This document shows, piece by piece, positions 42,297-53,437 of a stretch of DNA of 64,000 nucleotides (position 1 is its first letter; every line of letters begins with the position of its first letter). Below the pieces are notes generated by a model, which had not been told where the DNA came from, searched no databases, and was given only the letters and a program-made list of their open reading frames with translations. The translations under genes were made by a program, and so were the position numbers. The DNA is taken from contig OU015490.1 of assembly GCA_907164885.2 (NCBI GenBank), positions 18,454,940-18,518,939 of the forward strand. The letters are read 5' to 3'. The DNA is from Dolomedes plantarius. Taxonomy: Eukaryota > Arthropoda > Arachnida > Araneae > Dolomedidae.

Positions 42297-42740
42297 TTAA
42301 GGCAGCTGTGTACAAACCTTATTCGATTCGCTCACGTCCATGTTAACCTATGGAGAAAATGTGTCTACTGTTGACAGCTCCATCAATGCCGATGGTCCAA
42401 TAAAAATGGTATTCACATATACAAAAAGGTTGCACATAGCCCGAACTTTTCTGCACCTTGCAACAGAATTCATTTTATAAATGTCGTCCACCAAAGGAAT
42501 TTAGGAGCGTTTAAAACACACTCTAGCAGATATTTTCCCCCCGAATAATTTAAATTTAAAAAATATTATTTGCATTTAAGAAAAAAAAACGAAAAATGCC
42601 CCAAGGTGTAAAATTTCTCTCTTTATTACAAAGTACAATTTAACTTTGATAAAATCTTTCCCCCCAAGTCGGCAATCCTTGGACACATTTTTCTCCATAA
42701 GTTAACATTGGGCTGAGAAACAGTGTACTCGGCTGCTTGT
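42297..42740. mobile_element. Foldback element R2 with TTAA at one edge
   Basis: The left arm TTAAGGCAGCTGTGTACAAA ... TTAACCTATGGAGAAAATGTG is the inverted counterpart of the right arm (ACATTTTTCTCCATAAGTTAAC ... GTACTCGGCTGC). The right edge reads TTGT instead of TTAA. The arm sequence is the R2 repeat also found at 1172 and 53215. Confidence 0.65.
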
Positions 42741-42749
42741 AGTACTTTT

Positions 42750-43195
42750 CATGGAAACTCTCAAATGACAGTTTGTAAGCCAAACGAAAAATTTTTTAAA
42801 GCTTTCCTAAAAGATAAATTTTATGTTCTTAATACTCAAATTTTACTCAAGTGTGGTTTTAAAAATTGTGAAAATGAAGCTCTTCTAGTTGATAGAAATA
42901 ATAATATGCTATCGCATGAGATTCGAACATTTATATGCAAAAGTTTTGAGAGAATTTTGTCAATCAGAAAACGGTCGTGGCCTTGAAAAATTTAAAGGTT
43001 CGATAGAAATATGCGATGTTTGTAATGTAACTAAAGCAACAAAAGTTCCATTTAAAAGTGTTAAGGGATAAAATCTTGAAATGTTCTTAAACCGTTACAT
43101 TTATGGGGACCAGCCCCTGGATATACGATTATTCCAGAGTCGATTTTGGGGATATTGAAAAAATAAATCTATTTTTGTTGAGAATCGAGCATTCA
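42750..43195 (+). pseudogene. Old Copia relic: integrase zinc-binding end
   Basis: Broken frames give MRFEHLYAKVLREFCQ and ICDVCNVTKATKVPFKSVKG, then LHLWGPAPGYTIIPES in a shifted frame. The H-H-C-C finger with NVTKATKxPF and the following xLWGPAP are typical of Copia integrase. The relic is interrupted at 43203 by the CAGTTGGC MITE. It differs in sequence from the element at 9392 and is older. Confidence 0.7.
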
Positions 43196-43202
43196 ATCAA
43201 TA

Positions 43203-43368
43203 CAGTTGGCTCTCTGTTTAACGACGATCTCTATTTAAAGACGATATTTCCCAGTCCCTCCGACGTTATGGGAAATGTTATGTTTTCACAAATTCTGTTT
43301 AAGGGCGATCTCTACGTAACGACGATTTGTCACGGTCCCTTGAAAGTCGTTAAACAGAGAGCCAACTG
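43203..43368. mobile_element. MITE, CAGTTGGCTCTCTGTTTAAC ends, copy 2
   Basis: Same termini and interior as 26975-27147, with several small differences (CAGTCCCTCC lacks CGGCTT). TA precedes it, but TT follows it. Confidence 0.9.
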
Positions 43369-44139
43369 TTTTATATACGATTTGGTGGTATCTCCTCGTT
43401 TCTTTTGTGTTATTATGTTTCATGCATCTGGCATCACCTTTTTTCTGCATTCCATTAAAATTGATGTAAACAGTAAGACGTACTGTTCTTTTGATCGTAC
43501 TAAAGTCACTTTAAATCCTGAATTCAACTAGCGATTACTTTATTTTTTTCAATATATAAACAATTTTAAATTCCGATGGTAAGTTTGGCTTGTTTGTTTC
43601 TATCGAAAAAACTAATGTTCTTACCATAGGATAAAATATAAATGTCATTGCATACTGAAATTTAATGGACTTAAAATCACGCCCTATTCATGAAGATTAT
43701 TTATGCTGCATTCATATGAATTTAAAATAATATCGCCTCGCCCACATATTTTCCCACAGTTTTAAGATATTTCTATAATTATTCTCAATGGTCGAGGTCA
43801 AGAAAAAGTGGAGAATTTCCTACGTACGAAGAAACCGGAGCAGTAGAGGCAAACAGAAGAATGGGTCCCATCTTTTTGAGTTTTCCATGTAAAAGAAAAA
43901 ACGAAGCTTAGGGCTTTTGTTAAAAGATAGAACTAAAAATATTTCTCGATTCTTTTAATTTCCAAACAATAATAAAAAAGCACTGAATGAATTTTTGCAA
44001 ATGATAATTAAAAAAAGGTTTTTAAATTATTGTTGTAATTAAAATGTTTCAAGCTTTTATAAAATATGAAAAAAATGAAATGTTTCTTAGAAAACATATA
44101 CTTAAAAATATGAACGAAAAAAATGTAGTTTTTGAGGTG
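43369..44139. other. AT-rich unassigned sequence
   Basis: A frame continues to 43531 without recognisable motifs; it could be further Copia debris. Confidence 0.4.
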
Positions 44140-44141
44140 TA

Positions 44142-44902
44142 CTGTCCGACCACAGTACGAAGAACCACGGTTGGCATAGTGCCAAGACGATTCTATTCAC
44201 TCTGTAGGTAAGGCTGCTGAGGAAAGAGGGGGAAAAGTCTCGTATTCTCTCGACATTCTTTAGAATCGGTTACTAACTGCGCTTGCTTGCTTTTTCCTCG
44301 TCTGTTATTTTGATTATTATATTAAAATTAATGGATCCTTTACCCAACACGACTGCTCGGAATAAGCCGTTCCGTAGTGATTGTAAACGTATAATACACA
44401 ATGTAATTAAATTGTGTGATAAAGAAGCACTAGAAGGAAATGTTATTGTTCCACTTTCGCAATCCCTAAAGAGAGCTAGTGAAATGACCGGGATATCGAT
44501 GTCCAGTGTAAAAAGAATACGCAGAGAAGCAAAGGGTGAAGAAACTCCAAAATTTGAATCTCCGAGGAAACGTCAGAAAAAAAGAACCACCGAAAACGTA
44601 GCTTTAGATAATTTTGATTGTGATGTAATCCGAAAATATCCACTCCTATAAAACTCCTGTTTTTTAAATAGATTTGCTTCTTTCTTTTTATTATTTTGAA
44701 ATTATTATTCACATATTCGATCAAAAATAAAGTTTTAAAAAATAACTTTAAAATTGCGGACAAAAAGCAGTCTGAAATACATTCCGTATTTCATAAACAA
44801 ACACATCCGAAAATATGACGTTTTCCCCTATTTTCTAAGTAGACTAGCTTTTCTCGCGCATGCGTAACAGCTTCCAGGGACCTAGCTTCCGTGGTCGGAC
44901 TG
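44142..44902 (+). mobile_element. TA-flanked transposon, CAGTCCGACCAC ends, internally deleted
   Basis: The left end is CTGTCCGACCACAG and the right end, reverse-complemented, is CAGTCCGACCACGG. TA is present outside both. It contains one intact small frame that matches the N-terminal DNA-binding part of IS630/Tc1-type transposases. The catalytic part is missing. Confidence 0.78.
44331..44651 (+). CDS. Transposase-derived DNA-binding protein (catalytic domain lost)
   Basis: This uninterrupted frame (about 106 aa from MDPLPNTTARNKPF; an upstream in-frame start at 44283 would add a hydrophobic leader) contains a helix-turn-helix (RASEMTGISMSSVKRIRREA). A basic stretch follows (ESPRKRQKKRTTEN), then VALDNFDCDVIRKY. 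In full-length relatives of this Tc1/IS630-type family, that last motif precedes a second DNA-binding helix and the DDE core. Here the frame ends after YPLL. The product could bind transposon ends without cutting. It is one of the few TE frames in the window without a break. Confidence 0.6.
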   Translation: MDPLPNTTARNKPFRSDCKRIIHNVIKLCDKEALEGNVIVPLSQSLKRASEMTGISMSSVKRIRREAKGEETPKFESPRKRQKKRTTENVALDNFDCDVIRKYPLL

Positions 44903-45834
44903 TAAAAATTAACACTGCAGTTTAAAAAATATATGTCCATAAAAATACTATACTGATATTTTTTACATCATGCAAACTGCTTGCTGTACATATTCCCTCT
45001 TCTAAAAAAAAGGGGTACTTGCGTATTACAGCTGAAACTTTGCCGCTTGGCGAGAAAACGGCAATAAAGCGCCAATTATGTGCCTTTGTTGTTAGTATCG
45101 CTCCCGGGATTCATTGCTTCTTGGTGTCGAGGCTTTAAGTTATACGCTTCGTTTAAAGCTTTTTATTTATGTATTTTTTCTTTTATAAAAAAAAAAAACC
45201 TAGCTGAATACCCGTGCTTCAATACATTAATACCATCGATTATGTAATTTGGTAAATCTAAATTAATTTTAGTACTAAAGTGTTGTGTTGTAAGTAGTAA
45301 AGTGCTGACCCTATAATTTAACGACAGTAATCTGACATTATATAATGGTTTTCATATATTATTTTAATTTTAGGGGATTTAAGACCCCATTTCAACACCC
45401 TTAGAGGTTGAATTGATTTTTGAAAATCTTCCTGATTGACGACCTGGGGAATCAGAGCAGTGGTGAGCAACTTTTATTAAATACAAAATCAAGTGACCCC
45501 CCAAATGAACATTTTTTGGTAGTAGCAAATTGTTTTTTTTTTAAAATTATTAAAATGTTAACAAAAGAAGAGGAAAAAGAAACGAGTAAATTTTTACAAA
45601 CTATTTAAAAATCAATGAGCTGTAGTTTGTAGGTATATGTTTATTTTGTCTAATAACAAATTTTAAAAAAAGTCGCGCTTATTTTCTACAATTGTTTTTT
45701 TTTTTTTCCAAATCTCATGTAACCAAAACTTCGTATTGAAATGTATTTGCATCCCATTTAGATAAAAGAGCATGATTTCAAAATTATAAGATTTATGCTA
45801 AACCGTCGAAATTTACAAACTGTATTTATTTATA
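44903..45834. other. AT-rich unassigned sequence
   Basis: Near 45201 CCTAGCTGAATACCCGTGCT resembles the reverse complement of Helitron-type 3' ends, but no matching 5' end was seen. No gene recognised. Confidence 0.4.
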
Positions 45835-46280
45835 TCTATACTAATAAAGAGACAAGTGGAAGTCGAGAGATCACGTGACCGTAACTCATCCGGGTGGGCC
45901 ACTCCTCGAAAAAAAATGGCCGACAAATATACAGGAAACGGTGTAATTTTTTTTCTCATGAAAGTACATAAATGTTACATATTTGGAAAGAGCTCCGAAA
46001 ACTGATAATTTTTTCTGCGTACACTTATTCTGTTAATTCAATAGTTTTAGAGATATTTTCATTCTAAAATCACTCACTGCTGAGAAACCAAATCATCTGG
46101 TGCAGTGGTGCTGCCATCTGTCGGCAGCGACGGGAATGAAAATTGAAAGGAATTTATTCACTTGAATTTAATGTAGGCAAGTGGCAACACATTTGTAGGC
46201 AAGTTATTCTTTTGTGGGGCCCGAAGTACATAAATATGTTACACGGATGGCTTGAGCGTAGCTAGGCGAAGCCCGGCTAG
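45835..46280 (+). mobile_element. Non-autonomous Helitron
   Basis: The 5' end is TCTATACTAATAAAG and the 3' end ...AGGCGAAGCCCGGCTAG (CTAG, fitting CTRR), with host A before and T after. The TC...CTRR structure between A and T is diagnostic of Helitrons. A short GC stem (GGCGAAGCC) precedes the end. 446 bases, no coding frame. It contains the GCTGCCATCTGTCGGC core that resembles part of repeat R1. Confidence 0.85.
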
Positions 46281-46500
46281 TTAAAACTAAAATAGAAAAA
46301 AATGAATGAGACGGGTAGGCCTGGACCTCGAATAATTGTTCAATATTTATTGAAATATTTTCGAGTGCTACTCTTGCGTCATCTTCCGGGTGAAGCCTTG
46401 ACCGTGGTAGACGTGGACATGGACAAAAAGTTTTCGTCAGGTTCCAAATAGGGCTAAGAAAGCCCTTTACCCTCTGTATGGATATGGGAAGCACTGAAGC
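46281..46500 (-). mobile_element. Possible Penelope-like element tail
   Basis: On the minus strand GGAAGATGACGCAAGAG ... CTCGAAAATATTTC lies near 46390-46345. This resembles the end region of Penelope-like elements and, weakly, a decayed hammerhead core (GATGA ... GAAA). No RT or GIY-YIG coding sequence is attached. The call rests on motif memory only. Confidence 0.3.
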
Positions 46501-47162
46501 TTTTCACGCATGGTCCAAGAAATGAATCAAGTTTTTAAAAAAAATGTTAAGTTACAAAATAAATTAAAGAAGTTACAAAAATAAAAACATTAGAATTTAG
46601 TAAGTTAAAGTTAACACAAAATTAAATCAGCAAGACTTGTCAAAATAAAATGTTCCAATACAAGATAAGATAAAAAGCAAAATATAAAGATCGCTCTCAA
46701 AAGTCGAAGACGAGCGACAGAGGACCGCGAGCAGCAAAGATATCAAACGCTGGGATCAAACCCAGGATGGGAAATCTGTTATCAAGCAACCCGTGCTTGA
46801 AAACAGGCCGAAAAAGGAAGCAAGATGATGAATTTGTATTACAGCGGTTAAAAAAGATCAAGCTTAACTACTGGTCGAGAGCAAATGTGTCCCGCAACCT
46901 GATTGGTTCACGAAACAGGATCCAGGAGCTCTTGACCGTGGTATGGTTTTTATAGCAACTCATTTTGAAATGTCTTTCTCACACAGATAGGTAAAAGCGA
47001 ATGCAAACAATTTATGTATAGCGTTGCAAGACTTTGACACCTAATATGACAAGATCATATCATATATTTATATATAACAATAACGTATCATATACGAAAA
47101 ATAAATAAAGATATTATAAATGTGTTACAGGCCATTTAAAGCACAATTTCTAATTAAATAAT
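46501..47162. other. Unassigned sequence
   Basis: A GGGATCAAACCC motif near 46752 was considered and rejected as a tRNA gene. No gene recognised. Confidence 0.4.
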
Positions 47163-47961
47163 TAAAGGGCAATTCCACATAACATGGGAACAACAGCATA
47201 AAGAAAAATTGAAAAACTACTCAACTTTGTTTTTTATACGTTGCATATGTATTGAAGTTCACAAATTAGAATTTGGCAATACCTGGCTAACCATTTTTTG
47301 CCATGTGAAGAATTGCTTTGAAGAGCATTATGTTCTGGTGAATTTTTCTCAGCATTGAATAGATTTAAAGGTATGTATTTTACTAAGTTTTAGCATGTTA
47401 CTACATAAACAATTATATTTTCTTAAAGATTTATCCTATAAGACAAATATAAAATTATTATTTCAGAATCAGCATTTAAAATAAATCAGACAGGTTAATT
47501 TTTATATAGATCATATTTTTTTAAATGTGAGTCACTAAAAGTTCCTTTTTTTAATATTTATAACTTTTTATAGCTGTAAATTAGAATTTTTTTTTACGGT
47601 TTCTCCTACTTATTTATATTACTAAAAAGAATTTATAAGCCAGTTTCATTTTTAAAAATATTTTATTGGTAAATAGAGACACTTTATTTTGTAATGTGAG
47701 TCACAGCTAGTATTGCATGATAACAGAGTTCTTAATGACATTTAATAATTCCTAATTATTTATTTATTTATTTATTTTTTTTGGAGGGGGGGTCAGTGGG
47801 ATATTTTATATCTATACATACCCATATAGGATTCATTACTGCCACTAAATGTAATTAAATAATGTAATTTTATTGTAGTTTTTCTAGTAAACACACATTT
47901 AAAAAATTACTACCACTTGTAATTCTAAAGTTAAATTTTTTTAATAGGAAGTTTTTAAACT

Positions 47962-48523
47962 ATGGCACCAACAACAGCAGCAGAGCAACAGCAGCAGAGT
48001 AGGGAAAAATTAAAGCAAAAAGGGAAGTACAATGAACATAAACAGAAACACCGTCTCCAGATGAAAGAAAGTTGAAAAAGTAAACAAGTTGCCTCAAGTA
48101 ATTCGAGATGAACTGAAAAATGAAGAAAGGAAAATGTCAAGGAAAAGAGTGACTCAATTCCAACTTCTTAAAAAAAAAAAGCAATAAAGTGAAAAAATTA
48201 AAGAATCACCTCAACAAATATATAAAAATGCAAGCACACTAGGAAAAGCATTGGCCAAAGCAAAGCGAGGCTTGCCCAATTCACCTCGTCATAAAGAAGT
48301 AGTTGCGATAAACTTATTTAGCAGTGAATGCAATATGGATATGGATAAAAGTTTTCAGTGTCCAAATAAGTCACAAGGAAATCCTTTATCCCAAGACACT
48401 CAAGATAAAATTCAAGAATTTTATGAAAGGGATGATATTAGCAGACTAGCACCTGGTAGAAAAGATGCAGTTACAATATGGGAAAACGAAAAAAGCAAGC
48501 TCGACATCTTGTTTACTCTTTAA
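47962..48523 (+). pseudogene. Transposase N-terminal part, unnamed DDE family
   Basis: ATG at 47962 gives MAPTTAAEQQQQSREKLKQK and a stop. Further frames give RKMSRKRVTQFQLLKKKK, ALAKAKRGLPNSPRHKEVV and DKIQEFYERDDISRLAPGRK with DAVTIWENEK. The basic start and the FYxRDDxSRxxPGRKDxVT motif belong to a widespread arthropod transposon protein family that I recognise but cannot name with certainty. It is broken by at least two shifts. Confidence 0.6.
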
Positions 48524-48674
48524 AAGAAGTATTTGAGCTCTTCAAAACTAATAATCCATCAGAGGTAGTTGGGAAAATCTCATCAATGCGTCCAAAGCAC
48601 GTTCTCTTAGGCTATTTAAGGACAGATTTGTTGCTGCATCAATAAGTGTTTGGGAGGGAAAATATTCCATAAAT

Positions 48675-49227
48675 GTGATATGGAACTATTTTGCAACATC
48701 CCATGGAAAGGGTCCTGTTGATGGGATTGGTGCAAGTAGGAAAAGACGAGTATTAAATCAGGTGAAAAAGTGTAAATGTTTAGTAGTTAATGCTACAGAT
48801 TTTGTTCAAGCTGCCCAAATGGCTGGAACTAACATTAATATCCAGGAAATTACCGAAGAGAATATCAAAGAAAGAAATTTAACACTAAAAATTCAACAGG
48901 TTTGGGACAATTTACCATCATTACAAGGTATCAAACAATATCACTGCATTAAAGTTGAAAATAAGAAACCTAAAGGAATTTTGATATCTTCTGATAATAA
49001 AATAACTCCTCAACTATTATCCGATATTAAATGTGATGATTGGTATGAAATTGAATAGGATGGTATACTGTACCCAAGAAAAATTACCAATTGCATCAAT
49101 GGAGAATTTGAAATAACCAAGATGCACCATACAGGCAAACACTGAAAATGGCTGAAAAATGAAGATAAAATATTTTATCTTCGATCAAAGTTTATTCGGA
49201 AATTAAAATCTCCAATTCCTGTGAATT
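48675..49227 (+). pseudogene. Transposase C-terminal part, unnamed DDE family
   Basis: WNYFATSHGKGPVDGIGASR is the family's characteristic near-C-terminal motif, followed by KCLVVNATDFVQAAQM and a 384-base open frame to 49058. A stop and frame change precede the last part (DKIFYLRSKFIRKLKSPIPV). The central catalytic region expected between this and the N-terminal part is absent. Confidence 0.65.
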
Positions 49228-49914
49228 GAAGAGGGTTTCTATACATTTATATTGTAATTCTTTCAATAGAAACATTGTAATTTATTCTAAAATATATATA
49301 TATGTGATGTGTAATTTTTATGGCTTTGATTTACACTTTTTTAATTATTAATTTTCATTAATTTACTGTTAATTAATTTATTACCTTGCTAAAATATATA
49401 ACTACATGCTTGTTATTTAAATTTAGTAATGTTTCATTACTAACTGCAAAATAAAATATTTTTAAATCAATATTTCATTAACTTCAAAGACTTAAGTGGG
49501 AGATGTAACGTGAGTCACAAAACTATGTAATGCGAGTCACATGTAAAATATTGATTAAGATAATTACTATCAAAACAATTTTTTGGAAGTATATGACAAC
49601 TTGTTACTGTTTGTTATTTCATAAAATACTTCTTTGTTACTCTGCTGTGTTGAAAGAGGAGAAATTTTAGGTTTTCATTAACACACTAAACTTGACTTTT
49701 TTTTTTTTTTGTAGTGTGAGTCACAGTGCTAAATTATGGTCTGCATACCACCTGTTCATATTAAAATTTTAAATATTGATATCTCTAGTTTCTTACTGTA
49801 CCCCTTATGTCTATAAAGAACTTTTTTTAAATCAAATGTGATATTTCTTTGATATATATAGAATTTACTTCTGCGAAAATGTGAGTCACATGTAATTGCC
49901 CTAAATGATATAAA

Positions 49915-49974
49915 TTTACTTCAAACTATCCATGACCCCTCGGTGGATCTCGACCCACAGTTTGTGCACCACTG
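49915..49974 (-). mobile_element. hAT terminal fragment (CAGTGGTGCACAAACTGTGG)
   Basis: On the minus strand from 49974: CAGTGGTGCACAAACTGTGG then GTCGAGATCCACCGAGG, the classic start of many hAT elements (CAGTGGTTCCCAAACTGTGG type). The rest of the element is not recognisable. Confidence 0.6.
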
Positions 49975-49978
49975 CATT

Positions 49979-50190
49979 ACAGGAACCACAAGGCAAAATT
50001 TCAGCTTCCTAGCTATCTGTTTACAGTGATAAGTCAGTCAGTGTTTTTGGAGGGTCTTAAGCCGCTTTAAACTTCTTTAAATTTTGAACTTCTTAAAAAA
50101 AACATTATTTAGTGAGCACTTAGGGCCTTGTAGAAACCACCATACAAAATTTCAACTTCCTAGGACTTATGGTTCCAGAGATACAGTGAA
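49979..50190 (+). repeat. Two degenerate tandem units (AAAATTTCAGCTTCCTAG)
   Basis: GGAACCACAAGGCAAAATTTCAGCTTCC and GAAACCACCATACAAAATTTCAACTTCC are offset by about 150 bases. A third, inverted relative lies at 61794-61855. Family unknown. Confidence 0.6.
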
Positions 50191-50502
50191 GAGTCGGTGA
50201 GTGCCATTTGGCTTATATATATATATATGTGATAATATTACTAACAACCTATAATCGCCCATTCTGAACTTTATCTCTGTCCTGGTAACCCCTTTTTCTA
50301 CTCTTTGGCGAAAAAGCCTCGCCTTTAAACACACTAACTTCTTTAAGTTTAATGATTTTGTCTTTAAGGAACAGACCAGATATAATGCATTCTTTAACAT
50401 TTTTATCTCAGTAGTCCTGAAGAACATTTGAATTTATTGTGTCAAGAGTTTCAATGTAAGTCAGTATTGTATTGATTTGACTGTGTGATTTAGATTTAAC
50501 GA

Positions 50503-51075
50503 CTTTTTCTGATGCTAGTTGGGCTTCCTGTCGGGATGACAGAAATTCAATAAGTTGTCATGTTGCATCCAGGCTGGCTTTTCTGGTTTCTATGAATTTT
50601 CGCACTAGTATCTCTTTTCAGAGTGTCAATACATTTATTTCCTAATACTTTAGCCCCAGTTGGTTTTCGAACAATATCATAAACGTCTCTAGTGTTGGTT
50701 ATGTTGTCATGTTTGGTTATGTCCCTATATCGTGGTAGTCATGATAGCAAAAATCTGTTGGCCTTTCAAGTATGGGGGTTGAATCAGAAGCAGGTAAAGA
50801 AATAATATGACTATTTAAATGATTGTTTATGTTTTAATGTAACTAAAATTTTCCCCACATTTGTTCTGATAATAAAAGTGCAAGGCCTTTTTGAGAAATT
50901 TTGTTGAAAATAGACAAACCAAACATGTCAACACACGCTACTATTTTGTCAAAGAACTGTTGGATCAAAATTGTTTTGTATTTCTAGAAAACATAATGTT
51001 GCTGATTTGTTAACTAAGTAAGCCCATGGCGATTGAAAAGTTGAAGTTGTATTGTAATTATTTATTTACTGAAGT
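50503..51075 (+). pseudogene. Old Copia relic: RNase H
   Basis: Fragmentary frames give FSDASWASCRDDRNSIS, SSMGVESEAGKEIIWL, SDNKSA and, near the end, KELLDQNCFVFLENNVADLL (in mixed frames). All are landmarks of Copia RNase H. With the integrase relic at 42750 on the same strand it may be one old element split by the insertions between them. Confidence 0.65.
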
Positions 51076-51080
51076 TTAAG

Positions 51081-53214
51081 CTTTTGAATATGTCATGAAA
51101 AATGATGGCATTACTTGAGATTGAAGTATGGTAACATTGCATTAATGTGTCATTTACAGGAACATACCTATGGTAGGAACATGTTTCTGGGACTGTCAAG
51201 CAGTATTGAAATCAGTTATGTAATTCATTTCCATGGTTGGTCACTTATACACTTGGAACATACATGAACTTAATGCCGGGAATGTTTTTGGTCACAGAAA
51301 TGAAACATATCTCCAGGAGAAAGGAACTGATTTTTAGTTGTCATCTGTAGGTTCCTCTTGGTCACTTCCCTTTTTTAGTTCCTCCTACCTCATCGCAAGC
51401 ATTTTTCCCTTGGCCAGTTGCCAGAAAGTTAGATTATGCTTGAAAGCCAAAGTCTTTCTCACAATGGCTAAGGTTTGTAAAATTCTTTTCATTTTTGTAC
51501 TCCACCGTTAAAGTAGGCGATATCTGACACTGATGGGCAAGCAACAAGCAATGAATAAGCAACATATTTTTTCAGGCTAAAAAGTTGTTGCTTATTCTCG
51601 TAGCAAGTTAAGAGCACTTAAAAGCAGAAGCTGAAAATAGAAGATCTACCACAGAGATTCTCTTGTGAAAAGAGGCCTGCAAATTTTGAAACTCGTGAAA
51701 AACTCCTTTAAATAGTTGAAAGGTTTAATAAAGCTAAACACCTACTAAAACTTGACTTACCAAATGATGATTGAATGAGATAACATGCAATGTGAAAGAT
51801 ACAAAATACCCACAATTTTTCTACCCTGAGTAGATTTACGTGTCTATATCAGAACAATTAATTCTGGCTACTAGTCAGTGTACTTTTATAAAATTTTAAA
51901 AAGCCTGTGAAACCAAACTCATTACAGAATATAAAATGATATGAATAACCATAAGACATCCTTAGGAACAATATGTCTAATAGGATAGAAAATGTGTAAA
52001 ATATTAATTATCGAAGGCAGGGCTGCCTTTAATGTAATTGGATTTATTAGATCCCACTGCACCCTGTGCTAGTACAGAATAGCACACAAAATAAAAAAAT
52101 AGGTCTGAAAGGATATACTGTGATCATTTAGAAGACTTCTAGAATGCCTGACAAAATGTAGCCACTCTGGTTTTGAACAAGTTTTAATCGGAACCACGGA
52201 GTTTACGACTTATCTAGAAGTCACCCAGAATTTTGGGAAGCGCGTTTACAGAAATGAAAAAGGAACTTTAATTAGGAGTATACAGATAAACCAATAAGTA
52301 ATTGGAAAGAAATGTTTGAGGTGCATTGTTTTTAATATCTACTGTACAAAGCTACAAAGGCTGGAGAAGTTAATTCCAGGCAATCCACAGAACGAACATC
52401 GGTAAGAGAAATTGTCTTGACAGATGCAAAAATGATTCAGAATAATGACCAAATGAAGTGTATAAAATATTCCAAGAAATGGAAGTATTAACACCCAAAC
52501 TTCCTTCATCATGTTTCGGAAACCCTATAAAAATTCTACAATACTACAAATGACAGCTACTGGTTTTTCATATGCATTTATATCTATAATGTAACTTTTA
52601 ACAATTCATGTTACAGTGGCATCAAGAAAAAGTAGCTTTTCTAAAATAAAATTAAAACACACCTGAGGTGAACAATACCGCAAGATAGACTCAACAACCT
52701 TGCAATACTGTCTATAGAGCTTGTAGAAACAAGGAAATTAAAATTTCATCAATTCATAAATGATCTCTGATAAAAAATCTAGGAAAATCTGATTGTAAAT
52801 GAATTTGTTCTGTGAATAATATATATGTAGTCTAAGTTTTTCCTTTATTAAAAATGTACATAAAAAAGAAAACATGACTACCTTCCTAATTTTTGTATCT
52901 TATGCTTCACGTTAAATTTTTATCACTTAATATATATTAGAATTCATTATATATTAATATATATTGAACTCTGCTGGAATTTCTACAATTAGGCTCCAAA
53001 ACGACTAAGGCCAGCCCTTATCAAAGGCATGAATGACAAGAACTCGGATGTGAAATTATCCAGAATAAAGTAATTAATTGTTGTACTCTATTACTTGAAT
53101 ATATTCAGTTAATGTAGAAATTTCGAAATAACTAATTGTAGAATTCACATAAAATCTTCCAATTTTTTTATTTATCAGATTTGTGTAAATTACGTTTAAA
53201 ACAAAGTTATATGC
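51081..53214. other. AT-rich sequence without recognised genes
   Basis: No frame of interest and no repeat family recognised. Confidence 0.45.
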
Positions 53215-53330
53215 AACTAACTCTTAAGGCTGCTCTGTACTTTCCCTACTGGATTCACTCACCTCAATGTTAACCTATGGAGAAAATGTGTCCCAAGGAT
53301 TGCTCACTTGGATTTAAAGATTTCTTTTTA
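53215..53330 (-). repeat. Dispersed repeat R2, inverted copy starting at TTAA
   Basis: CTTAAGGCTGCTCTGTAC ... TTAACCTATGGAGAAAATGTG and GATTGCTCACTTGGATTTAAAG match R2 in reverse orientation. Confidence 0.7.
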
Positions 53331-53437
53331 AAAATTACACTCCGTAATAGAGAAAGAAATCTTAAGTTATTTTTTTTTAAAGGAAATATTTTTAAATTTA
53401 AGTTTTTCAGGGAAAAAATATGGTATAGTACATTCTA

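Larger units (their letters stand above)
47167..49901 (+). mobile_element. DDE transposon relic with GGGCAATT ends and TGTGAGTCAC sites
   Basis: Termini are GGGCAATTCCACAT and, inverted, GGGCAATTACATGTGAC. TAAA is repeated outside both ends (47163-47166, 49902-49905). The interior has the N- and C-terminal parts of one transposase with the middle lost. TGTGAGTCAC-like decamers occur at 47526, 47695, 49509, 49531, 49715 and 49880, all outside the coding part. Confidence 0.75.

Noticed and set aside
46740..46775. tRNA-like GGGTTTGATCCC (minus strand)
   Set aside because: It resembles a B box, but the T-stem pairs badly in tRNA register and no A box or acceptor stem is found at the right distance.
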